This document shows positions 15,863-21,570 of a stretch of 21,570 bases of DNA, one piece after another. Position 1 is the first letter of the stretch. Every line of letters begins with the position of its first letter. Origin of the DNA: an uncultured Burkholderiales bacterium (lineage in GTDB: Bacteria; Pseudomonadota; Gammaproteobacteria; Burkholderiales; Burkholderiaceae_C); NCBI GenBank assembly GCA_903856995.1, contig CAIODK010000193.1, positions 1 through 21,570 of the forward strand, written 5' to 3'. Position numbers and translations under genes: made by a program. A model generated the notes under the pieces. It saw nothing but the letters and a program-made list of their open reading frames with translations. It did no database searches and was not told where the DNA came from.

Positions 15863-16630
15863 ATGAAACCAACTCACACCGCACAAGCGCAGCGACTACA
15901 AGGCAAAGTAAGCATCATCACCGGGGCAGCACAAGGCATTGGCCTTGCGACGGCGATCAAGTTTGCAAACGAAGGGGCCATCGTCATCGTGTGTGATGTG
16001 AAGCAAGCGGGCGTGGATGCCGCGGTGGCGCAATGTCAGGCCACCGGCGCACAAGCGCAAGGGTTTGTGGTGGATGTGACCCAACGCGACATGGTGGATG
16101 CCACGGTCAAAGCCGTGCTCGAGAAATTTGATCGCATTGACGTGCTCGTCAACAACGCAGGCATCACACAAGACGCACGTTTGCAAACCATGACCTTGGA
16201 ACAGTTTGACCGCGTGATTGATGTGAACCTACGCGGCGTCTTTCATTGCGCACAAGCCGTCTCCGACGCTATGGTGGCACAAGGCAGCGGCGTGATTTTG
16301 AACGCCTCATCGGTGGTCGGCATCTATGGCAACTTTGGTCAAACCAACTATGCCGCCACCAAATTTGGTGTGATCGGGTTCACCAAAACTTGGAGTCGCG
16401 AGCTCGGCCCCAAGGGGATTCGCGTGAACGCCGTGGCGCCAGGCTTTATTGCCACCCCTATCTTGTCGACCATCCCTGAAAAAGTGATCACCGAGATGGT
16501 CAATCGCGTCCCCCTCAAGCGACTGGGACAACCAGAAGACATCGCCAACGTCTACGCCTTTTTGGCAAGCGACGAAGCCGCCTACATCAATGGCACGGTG
16601 ATTGAAGTTGCGGGTGGCTTGACCCTATGA
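15863..16630 (+). CDS. FabG-like short-chain dehydrogenase/reductase (3-oxoacyl-ACP reductase type)
   Basis: This is a 255-residue classical SDR. It has the NAD(P)-binding TGAAQGIG (about residues 20-27), VLVNNAGITQD, the catalytic Ser in NASSVVGIYGNFGQTNYAATKFG with Tyr and Lys in YAATK (about 158-162), and AVAPGFIATPI after it. The C-terminal VAGGLTL is the usual FabG ending. The protein is closest to FabG-type 3-oxoacyl-ACP or acetoacetyl-CoA reductases, but the housekeeping fabG normally sits with fabD/acpP, which are absent here. It is probably a paralogue whose substrate cannot be told from the sequence. It follows ppc after 13 bases, and its stop overlaps the first chromate-transporter gene (ATGA). 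Confidence 0.9.
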   Translation: MKPTHTAQAQRLQGKVSIITGAAQGIGLATAIKFANEGAIVIVCDVKQAGVDAAVAQCQATGAQAQGFVVDVTQRDMVDATVKAVLEKFDRIDVLVNNAGITQDARLQTMTLEQFDRVIDVNLRGVFHCAQAVSDAMVAQGSGVILNASSVVGIYGNFGQTNYAATKFGVIGFTKTWSRELGPKGIRVNAVAPGFIATPILSTIPEKVITEMVNRVPLKRLGQPEDIANVYAFLASDEAAYINGTVIEVAGGLTL

Positions 16631-17199
16631 GTGCAACCCACGCGCCACGCAGTAAAACAGATTTGTTCATGTCCTTCACCTGGCTGGCCTTGCAAGGCTT
16701 TGGTGGCGTGCTGACGGTGGTGCAACGCGAGTTGGTGGAGAAAAAAAAATGGCTCACGCAGGATGAATTCCTAGAGGACTGGGCGGTTGCACAAATCCTC
16801 CCAGGCCCCAATGTGGTGAACCTCGCCCTGATGATCGGGGGACGAGCTTTTGGTTTGCCCGGCGCACTCGCGGCGCTCAGTGGGTTATTGCTGGCGCCGC
16901 TGGTGTTGGTGCTGCTGCTGGCCGCCGCCGTGGCAGGCGTGGCAGACACACCGGTTGCGCAAGGCATGTTGCGCGGCATGGGAGCGGTGTCTGCGGGCTT
17001 GATTGCTGCCGTGGGCATCAAGCTGCTGAGCGCCCTGAAAAATAACCCTATGGGAATACTGACCTGCATTGGCATTGGCGCCCTCACCTTCTTGGCGATT
17101 GGCTTGCTGCGCTTGCCATTGGCTTGGGTGTTGCTAAGCCTCGGGCCCTTGGCCAGCGTGTGGGCTGCGCATTGCATCAAACAGCGAGGTGCGGCATGA
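16627..17199 (+). CDS. chrA: Chromate transporter, N-terminal-type half (short CHR protein 1)
   Basis: This 190-residue membrane protein holds a single CHR domain. After a short polar lead come FTWLALQGFGGVLTVVQRELVEKKKWLTQDEFLEDWAVAQILPGPNVVN (the CHR signature, about residues 17-64). Strongly hydrophobic segments follow near 65-110, 112-135 and 140-185. Short CHR proteins occur as pairs that together equal one long ChrA and are thought to export chromate or related oxyanions by proton-coupled transport; the physiological substrate is often unknown. The start overlaps the SDR stop (ATGA) and its own stop overlaps the partner gene (ATGA), so the two halves should be made in equal amounts. An A9 run lies at the KKK codons. 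The symbol marks the family only. Confidence 0.88.
   Translation: MSATHAPRSKTDLFMSFTWLALQGFGGVLTVVQRELVEKKKWLTQDEFLEDWAVAQILPGPNVVNLALMIGGRAFGLPGALAALSGLLLAPLVLVLLLAAAVAGVADTPVAQGMLRGMGAVSAGLIAAVGIKLLSALKNNPMGILTCIGIGALTFLAIGLLRLPLAWVLLSLGPLASVWAAHCIKQRGAA
16741..16749 (+). repeat. A9 homopolymer early in the first chromate-transporter gene
   Basis: Nine consecutive A encode the Lys-Lys-Lys of EKKKW, about 39 codons into the gene. Adding one A brings TGA into frame within about ten codons (…GCA GGA TGA). Losing one brings TAG into frame within about the same distance (…AAT TCC TAG). Either change would truncate the protein before its first membrane segment is complete. This is the longest homopolymer noticed in the window. 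Confidence 0.9.
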
Positions 17200-17792
17200 G
17201 CATCACCCTTACTTTGGCCGATTGGGGCTCTCTGTTTTTGCACTTCATATCGCTCTCGCTTTTGGCTGTGGGCGGTGCGATCACCACGGCACCCGATATT
17301 CACCGCTACTTGGTGGATGACATGCATTGGCTGAGCGACACACAGTTCACGTCTTCCATCGCCTTGGCGCAAGGCGCACCCGGCCCGAACGTGATGTTCA
17401 TCGCCCTGATGGGCTGGAACGTGGGGCTCAACGCGGGCGGCGGTTTGGCTGCTGGTTGGCCTGCGGTCAGCTTAGCGTTGTGGGGCGTGCTCATCACCAT
17501 GGTGGGCATCATGATTCCGTCAGCCACCCTCACCTTTGTGGCGACGCAATGGGCGCACCGCAACCGAGAGATGTTGGCGGTGAAAGCCTTTAAGTCGGGC
17601 ATGGCCCCCATCGTGATTGCGCTGCTGATTGCCACCGGCTGGTTGCTCACCGGCAACCACGAGAACCCTGTGCGGGATTGGCCGCTGTGGGCGTTAACAG
17701 CCGCCACCACATTGCTTGTGTGGAAAACAAAAACGCACTTGCTTTGGCTGTTGGCCGCAGGTGCGTTGTTGGGTGGTTTCGGGTTGGTTTAA
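17196..17792 (+). CDS. chrA: Chromate transporter, C-terminal-type half (short CHR protein 2)
   Basis: This 198-residue partner of the preceding gene has the second CHR domain: LFLHFISLSLLAVGGAITTAPDIHRYLVDDMHWLSDTQFTSSIALAQGAPGPNVMFI (about residues 11-67), with the diagnostic PGPN. Four or so hydrophobic segments follow. ATG 17196 is chosen because it overlaps the partner's stop (ATGA) and has GAGGT five bases upstream at 17186-17190. The open frame reaches back to 17124, but that part is only the partner gene read out of frame. The gene closes the long plus-strand run and converges on rlmB with six bases between stop codons. It is the sort of half-protein expected to heterodimerise with the first CHR protein; that is known for the family and inferred here. 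Confidence 0.88.
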   Translation: MSITLTLADWGSLFLHFISLSLLAVGGAITTAPDIHRYLVDDMHWLSDTQFTSSIALAQGAPGPNVMFIALMGWNVGLNAGGGLAAGWPAVSLALWGVLITMVGIMIPSATLTFVATQWAHRNREMLAVKAFKSGMAPIVIALLIATGWLLTGNHENPVRDWPLWALTAATTLLVWKTKTHLLWLLAAGALLGGFGLV

Positions 17793-17798
17793 AAAAAC

Positions 17799-18551
17799 TT
17801 ACGCGACGACTGTGCGCTGACGACGTGCTTCGTACAAGCACACACCGCTGGCCACCGACACGTTCAAACTCTCGACACCGCCATGCATGGGAATGCTGAT
17901 GAGTTCGTCACACGTTTTGCGTGTGAGCTGACGCATGCCGTCACCCTCAGCACCCAACACCAACGCGGTAGGGCCTTTGAGGTCGACTTGGTACAAGGTC
18001 TTGGGGGCATCATCACTGGTACCGATGATCCAAATGTTGCGCTCTTTGAGTTCGTTCAACGTACGCGCCAAGTTGGTCACCATGAAATAAGGTACGGTCT
18101 CAGCCGCGCCACTGGCGACTTTGGCGACCGTGGCGTTGATGCCCACGGCGTGGTCTTTTGGGGCAATCACCGCATGCGCGCCGGCACCGTCGGCCACGCG
18201 CAAACAGGCGCCAAGGTTGTGCGGATCGGTCACACCGTCGAGCACCAAAATCAAAGGCGATTCGATTTTTTCAATACCTTCGAGCAACTCGTCGAGCGAG
18301 TGAACCATCTTGATTTCGCTCACGCGCGCCGCCACACCTTGGTGGCCGTGGCCGCCAGAGAGCTTGGCCAAACGAGGACCATCGGCCTCGATCAAACGAA
18401 TCCCGGCCTCGGTGGCGCGCTCAACAAATTGACGCATACGGGCATCGCGACGAGTGGGGTCGAAGTAAATTTCGACGACGGATTGCGGCGCTGTTTTAAC
18501 GCGCACGCCAACGGCGTGAAAGCCGAAGAGAACTTTAGGAGCTGAGGACAT
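17799..18551 (-). CDS. rlmB: 23S rRNA (guanosine-2251-2'-O)-methyltransferase RlmB
   Basis: RlmB methylates the 2'-hydroxyl of G2251 in the P-loop of 23S rRNA using SAM. The 250-residue SpoU/TrmH-type SPOUT protein has an N-terminal substrate-binding domain (about 1-95, VLFGFHAVGVRV... HQGVAARV). It also has the knotted catalytic domain with LVLDGVTDPHNLGACLRVADGAGAHAVI (motif 1), ALVLGAEGDGMRQLTRKTCDELISIPMHG (motif 2) and ESLNVSVASGVCLYEARRQR (motif 3). Motif 1 asparagine and arginine are both present. The start is ATG (18549-18551), nine bases after the ABC ATPase stop, with no Shine-Dalgarno sequence seen. It is expressed downstream of the YbbA-like gene. Confidence 0.95.
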   Translation of the reverse strand: MSSAPKVLFGFHAVGVRVKTAPQSVVEIYFDPTRRDARMRQFVERATEAGIRLIEADGPRLAKLSGGHGHQGVAARVSEIKMVHSLDELLEGIEKIESPLILVLDGVTDPHNLGACLRVADGAGAHAVIAPKDHAVGINATVAKVASGAAETVPYFMVTNLARTLNELKERNIWIIGTSDDAPKTLYQVDLKGPTALVLGAEGDGMRQLTRKTCDELISIPMHGGVESLNVSVASGVCLYEARRQRTVVA

Positions 18552-18560
18552 AGTGAGTGA

Positions 18561-19265
18561 TTATCCCTTGACCTGCCCTGCCTCAATCGTGAGGGACTGA
18601 TCGCACCTTGCAGCCAGTCTCAAATCATGCGTGACCAACACCAAAGTCGTGCCCAGTTCTTTGTTGAGGTCAAACATCAAATCCATGATGCGTTCGCCGC
18701 TGGCGTGGTCTAGGCTGCCTGTGGGCTCGTCGGCCAGCAGCAGCAGGGGTTTGACCACAAAGGCCCGTGCCAAGGCCACGCGCTGTTGCTCGCCACCCGA
18801 CAGTACTTTCGGGTAGTGGCCTAGGCGCTCGCCCAAGCCCACCCGCACCAGCATGTCTTTGGCGATGGCCCGCGGATGGGGCAAACCAGCCAGTTCTAAC
18901 GGCAGCATGACGTTTTCCAGCGCGGTCATATTGCCCAACAGCTGAAAGCTCTGAAACACAAAGCCCACTTGGCGGGCACGCAAGGCCGCGCGGGCGTCTT
19001 CGTCCATGGCAAACATGTCCACCCCGCCCAGCCACACGGTGCCTTGCGTGGGCGTGTCTAAGCCTGCCATGATGGACAGCAAGGTGCTTTTGCCAGAACC
19101 CGAGGCGCCCACAATGGCCAGCGATTGCTGCGGGGCTAGGGTGAAGTCGATATCGCGGAGAATGTCGAGTGTGCCGGTGGCGTCTTGTACCGATTTGGAC
19201 AAATGCGAGACGACGATCAACGGCGAAGACGGTATGGATGTTTTTTCTAATGAAGGCGTGGTCAT
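18561..19265 (-). CDS. ybbA: YbbA-like ABC transporter ATP-binding protein
   Basis: This is a 234-residue ATPase of the LolD/MacB/YbbA group. Walker A is GASGSGKST (residues 53-61). The Q-loop region is VGFVFQSFQLLGNMTALENVMLPLEL, the signature is LSGGEQQRVALARA, Walker B is LLLLADEPTGSLD, and the H-loop is LVTHD. All are intact, so it should be an active ATPase. In E. coli ybbA is divergent from tesA and followed by the permease gene ybbP. The tesA arrangement is kept here, but rlmB, not a permease, follows after nine bases. ATG at 19263-19265 is the only plausible start in family register; longer upstream readings lie inside tesA antisense. This start overlaps the tesA start on the opposite strand. 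Confidence 0.9.
   Translation of the reverse strand: MTTPSLEKTSIPSSPLIVVSHLSKSVQDATGTLDILRDIDFTLAPQQSLAIVGASGSGKSTLLSIMAGLDTPTQGTVWLGGVDMFAMDEDARAALRARQVGFVFQSFQLLGNMTALENVMLPLELAGLPHPRAIAKDMLVRVGLGERLGHYPKVLSGGEQQRVALARAFVVKPLLLLADEPTGSLDHASGERIMDLMFDLNKELGTTLVLVTHDLRLAARCDQSLTIEAGQVKG
19252..19256 (+). promoter_or_regulatory. Shine-Dalgarno sequence favouring the first tesA ATG
   Basis: GAAGG is seven bases upstream of ATG 19264. The alternative ATG 19279 has only a GGAG (19266-19269) nine bases upstream. The better spacing favours 19264. This element lies inside the 5' coding part of the divergent ybbA gene. Confidence 0.5.
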
Positions 19266-20061
19266 GGAGCGCAATGGAATGTTGAGACGCGACTTTAACT
19301 TGGGCGCACTGGGCGCTGGTTTATTGGGGGCATTGAGCTTGGGCCAAGCTTCGGCCCAGCAACACGTCATCACCTCCACAGGCCAAGGTATGGAGGGTGA
19401 TATCACGTCCACCGGCCCACACCGCCGCCGTGGTCAAGCCCCGACCACAGCCCCCCTGTCACCCATGTCCCCCGTGGGCTCTGTGCCACCGCCTGGCAGC
19501 GCACCTGCGGCCACCATTTTGGTGTTGGGCGATTCGCTGAGCGCCGAGTACGGCATTCCACGCGGCAAAGGTTGGGTGGCTTTGCTGGCCGACAAGCTGC
19601 AAAACGAGCGCCCCGATGTGCGCGTGGTCAATGCCAGCATCAGTGGCGATACCACGGCAGGTGGCCGTTCTCGCCTGCCCGCCATGCTCGACCAAGTGCG
19701 TCCCGTGCAAGTGGTGATTGAGCTAGGCGGCAACGACGCGCTGCGCGGACTGGACCTCACCAGTACACAAAACAACCTCGAAGCCATGATTCAAGCCTGC
19801 CGCGCCGTGAACGCGCGCGTGGTGCTGGTGGGCATGCAAATACCACCCAACTACGGGCCCGACTACAGCGCCAAATTCACGGCGATGTTCGCCAACTTGG
19901 CCAAGAAATACCGCACGGGTTTGGTCCCGTTTTTCCTACAAGGCATTGCCGATGTGCCAGACGCGCCCAAGCTGTTTCAGCCGGACCGAATTCATCCACG
20001 CGAAGAAGCGCATCCACGCATGTTGACCAATGTGTGGCCTGAAATTAAAAAGAATCTGTAA
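19264..20061 (+). CDS. tesA: TesA-like GDSL esterase with Tat-type signal peptide
   Basis: This 265-residue protein is a periplasmic GDSL hydrolase (acyl-CoA thioesterase I / arylesterase / lysophospholipase family). The N-terminus has a twin-arginine motif RRDFNLG (R8-R9), a hydrophobic core, and an ASA cleavage site at about residue 31, which fits Tat export. A proline-rich linker (about 45-82) precedes the catalytic domain. Block I is VLGDSLSAEYG with nucleophile S91. Block II is ASISGDTTAGG, block III is ELGGNDALRG, and block V is QPDRIHP with D241 and H244 completing the triad. E. coli TesA uses a Sec signal, so the Tat motif is a difference. ATG 19264 is favoured; ATG 19279 would retain RRDF. 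selU follows after five bases. Confidence 0.9.
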   Translation: MERNGMLRRDFNLGALGAGLLGALSLGQASAQQHVITSTGQGMEGDITSTGPHRRRGQAPTTAPLSPMSPVGSVPPPGSAPAATILVLGDSLSAEYGIPRGKGWVALLADKLQNERPDVRVVNASISGDTTAGGRSRLPAMLDQVRPVQVVIELGGNDALRGLDLTSTQNNLEAMIQACRAVNARVVLVGMQIPPNYGPDYSAKFTAMFANLAKKYRTGLVPFFLQGIADVPDAPKLFQPDRIHPREEAHPRMLTNVWPEIKKNL

Positions 20062-20066
20062 ATCAC

Positions 20067-21152
20067 GTGAGCGTACATATCATCTCGGCGCAAGACGCCA
20101 TGGCCCGTATGGCCATCCCGCTCGGCGCACTCGGCGGCTTTAGCACCATCATCGATGCACGCAGCGAGGACGAGCACGCGCTCGACCACCTGCCGGGAGC
20201 GGTCAACTGGCCCTCGCTCACCAACGAAGAACGCATCTTCGTGGGCACCATGTACAAACAGGTCGGTGCGTTTGATGCGCAAAAGCACGGCGCAGCGATG
20301 GTGGCCGCCAACATTGCACGCCACATCCAACGCGAGGTGCTGACGCTACCCAAGAGCTGGCAACCCTTGATCTACTGCTGGCGTGGCGGCAAACGCAGTG
20401 GTTCGTTGTCACTGGTGCTGGGTCAAATTGGCTTCAAGGTCAATCTGATTGAAGGCGGCTACAAAGCCTTTCGCGCGGCACTCGTCGAGGATATTCCTAA
20501 GCGCGTGGCACCATTGCAATTCAAGGTAATCTCTGGTCCCACTGGGTCAGGCAAAACACGTTTACTGCAGGCTTTGATCGTGGAAGGGGCGCAAGTGTTG
20601 GACCTTGAAGCGTTGGCCTGCCACCGCAGCTCGGTGCTGGGGCATATCCCTGGCCAACCGCAACCCAGTCAAAAGCACTTCGATACTTTGGTGTGGCAAG
20701 CTTTGCGCAGTTTTGACCCGACGCGCCCTGTGTTCGTGGAGTCTGAAAGCCGCAAAGTGGGTAACTTGTCTGTTCCTGAGTCATTGATGCTCGCCATGCG
20801 CGAGAGTCCTTGCTTTGAATTGCAAATCAGCTTGGAAGAGCGCGTAGCCTTGCTGATGGAAGACTACAACTTCTTCGTCCAGGACCATGATTTGTTCTGC
20901 CGACGACTCGATGCCTTGGTGGCCATTCGCGGCAAAGCGGTGGTGGAGGCTTGGAAAGAACGCGTCAACACCGGACACATCGAAGACGTGGTGCGAGACC
21001 TATTGGTTCTGCACTACGACCCGACCTACGCCTCATCGATGGTTCGCAACTTCACGCAGAACGCGCAGGCCATCGCCTGTGTGGCCGACAACCGCCATGC
21101 CGAGAGTTTGCGCAAAGTGGCGCAGGCTTTGTGCCAGACGACCACCGCTTAA
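20067..21152 (+). CDS. selU: tRNA 2-selenouridine synthase
   Basis: SelU (MnmH/YbbB) replaces the sulfur of 2-thiouridine at wobble position 34 of Lys, Glu and Gln tRNAs by selenium, with a geranylated intermediate, using selenophosphate. The 361-residue length is typical. An N-terminal rhodanese domain (about 1-140) carries the catalytic cysteine C104 in LIYCWRGGKRSG, corresponding to C97 of the E. coli enzyme. A P-loop domain follows with GPTGSGKT (157-164) and LDLEALACHRSSVLG, typical of the family. The start is GTG (20067), five bases after the tesA stop. No selD was found in the window, so the selenophosphate source must be elsewhere. Co-transcription with tesA is likely. Confidence 0.94.
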   Translation: MSVHIISAQDAMARMAIPLGALGGFSTIIDARSEDEHALDHLPGAVNWPSLTNEERIFVGTMYKQVGAFDAQKHGAAMVAANIARHIQREVLTLPKSWQPLIYCWRGGKRSGSLSLVLGQIGFKVNLIEGGYKAFRAALVEDIPKRVAPLQFKVISGPTGSGKTRLLQALIVEGAQVLDLEALACHRSSVLGHIPGQPQPSQKHFDTLVWQALRSFDPTRPVFVESESRKVGNLSVPESLMLAMRESPCFELQISLEERVALLMEDYNFFVQDHDLFCRRLDALVAIRGKAVVEAWKERVNTGHIEDVVRDLLVLHYDPTYASSMVRNFTQNAQAIACVADNRHAESLRKVAQALCQTTTA

Positions 21153-21156
21153 AACA

Positions 21157-21570
21157 TCACGCCACTTGCGGCGCCGTCACGCGCACCGCACCTCGGTAGG
21201 CGTGCCAACTGGCAAAGCCAAGCCAAGGGCCCACCACCAGCAAACCGGCCGCTGACGGCAACATGGCCAACACGGCTAAGGCAGTGATGAGAAAACCCCA
21301 AAATACCGAAACCGCCGTGTGGTCAACAAACACCCGCAGGCTCGTGATACACGCGGTGATGGCGTCGGTGTCACGGTCCAAAATCATGGGGATGGAGACC
21401 ATCATGCTGGCGAACACCAAGCCGGCAAAGAAGCCCCCAACGCACAGGTAGGCCAAGATGAATTCCCAATTTTGGGGGTTAAAGACAGCCTCCAACACGG
21501 TGGCCGTGGTGGGCATTCCTCCGGTGTTGAAAAACACCGCAAACACCACCAATGAGGCACGGCCCCACAG
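21157..21570 (-). CDS. DUF2189 membrane protein (partial, 5' end outside window)
   Basis: The last 137 codons of this gene are present; the frame stays open to the window edge at 21570, so its start lies beyond. At least three hydrophobic segments are visible: ILAYLCVGGFFAGLVFASMMVSIPMI, VFWGFLITALAVLAMLP and AGLLVVGPWLGFASWHAYR. The motif SIPMILDRDTDAITACITSLRV and the ending PWLGFASWHAYRG are hallmarks of DUF2189, a family of inner-membrane proteins common in Proteobacteria and often near cytochrome oxidase genes. The molecular role is unknown. The stop is four bases from the convergent selU stop. Confidence 0.85.
   Translation of the reverse strand: MWGRASLVVFAVFFNTGGMPTTATVLEAVFNPQNWEFILAYLCVGGFFAGLVFASMMVSIPMILDRDTDAITACITSLRVFVDHTAVSVFWGFLITALAVLAMLPSAAGLLVVGPWLGFASWHAYRGAVRVTAPQVA

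Noticed and set aside
17124..17195. Upstream extension of the second chromate-transporter gene
   Set aside because: The added residues are only the first CHR gene read out of frame; ATG 17196 has a good ribosome-binding site and the usual ATGA coupling.
17791..17797. A7/T7 run between the second chromate-transporter gene and rlmB as a bidirectional terminator
   Set aside because: The T-run is in the right place for rlmB, but I could not find a stem of more than about three pairs before it on either side.
17883..18545. 220-codon plus-strand open frame opposite rlmB
   Set aside because: It is a shadow of the clearly identified RlmB gene and its sequence looks like no known protein.
19006..19263. 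Long N-terminal extension of tesA into the ybbA region
   Set aside because: It is the antisense of ybbA Walker A and neighbouring codons; the signal peptide only appears after ATG 19264.
19266..19412. 49-codon N-terminal extension of ybbA
   Set aside because: It is the antisense of the tesA signal peptide region and has no ABC-family similarity; the family register starts near 19265.
1..21570. Mobile elements, CRISPR arrays, tRNA genes, defence or toxin-antitoxin islands
   Set aside because: No transposase, integrase, regularly spaced repeats or tRNA-like sequence was seen. RatA is a conserved housekeeping-type protein here and not part of a mobile toxin-antitoxin pair.

Overview
The window is a dense, mobile-element-free stretch of chromosome of roughly 58-60% GC by eye. 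Protein sequences and gene neighbourhoods (smpB next to ratA/rnfH, HexR-linked Entner-Doudoroff genes, a DUF6352-like protein) fit a betaproteobacterium of the order Burkholderiales, probably a freshwater Comamonadaceae such as a Limnohabitans or Rhodoferax relative. The taxon is inferred from remembered protein similarity, not from a search. No RNA gene, CRISPR array, insertion sequence or phage gene was seen. No intergenic gap exceeds 70 bases.

Layout. 1-99 is the 3' end of a plus-strand gene, possibly of a TolC-type outer-membrane protein. 110-1940 is a compact minus-strand operon, ratA-rnfH-DUF6352-like, read away from smpB (1988-2464, plus strand). 2465-5670 carries murI and then ygiQ on the minus strand. 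5723-17792 is an unbroken plus-strand run of ten genes: hexR, zwf, pgl, edd, eda, pgi, ppc, a FabG-like short-chain dehydrogenase, and two half-size chromate-transporter genes. 17799-19265 is a minus-strand pair, a YbbA-like ABC ATPase followed by rlmB. 19264-21152 is a plus-strand pair, a TesA-like GDSL esterase and selU/mnmH. The window ends in a minus-strand DUF2189 membrane-protein gene cut by the edge.

How the genes work together. The central block encodes the complete route from glucose 6-phosphate to pyruvate plus glyceraldehyde 3-phosphate (zwf, pgl, edd, eda). It also has pgi, which feeds fructose 6-phosphate into or out of the pathway, and ppc, which turns PEP into oxaloacetate. The first gene encodes HexR, the RpiR-type regulator that senses the pathway intermediate KDPG in other Proteobacteria. 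A near-perfect 15-base inverted repeat (5700-5714), with a degenerate copy 22 bases upstream, sits just before hexR where a promoter can be proposed, so I infer autoregulation of the whole unit. Five junctions are stop/start overlaps (ratA/rnfH, hexR/zwf, zwf/pgl, SDR/chrA-1, chrA-1/chrA-2).

Most of this is core metabolism and translation or tRNA maintenance, and I found no defence, mobile or clearly novel multi-gene system. The items most worth a second look are the HexR operator pair, the attachment of ppc and of an SDR-chromate-transporter module to the Entner-Doudoroff run, an A9 tract in the first chromate-transporter gene whose slippage would truncate it in either direction, and the divergent ybbA/tesA pair whose start codons overlap.
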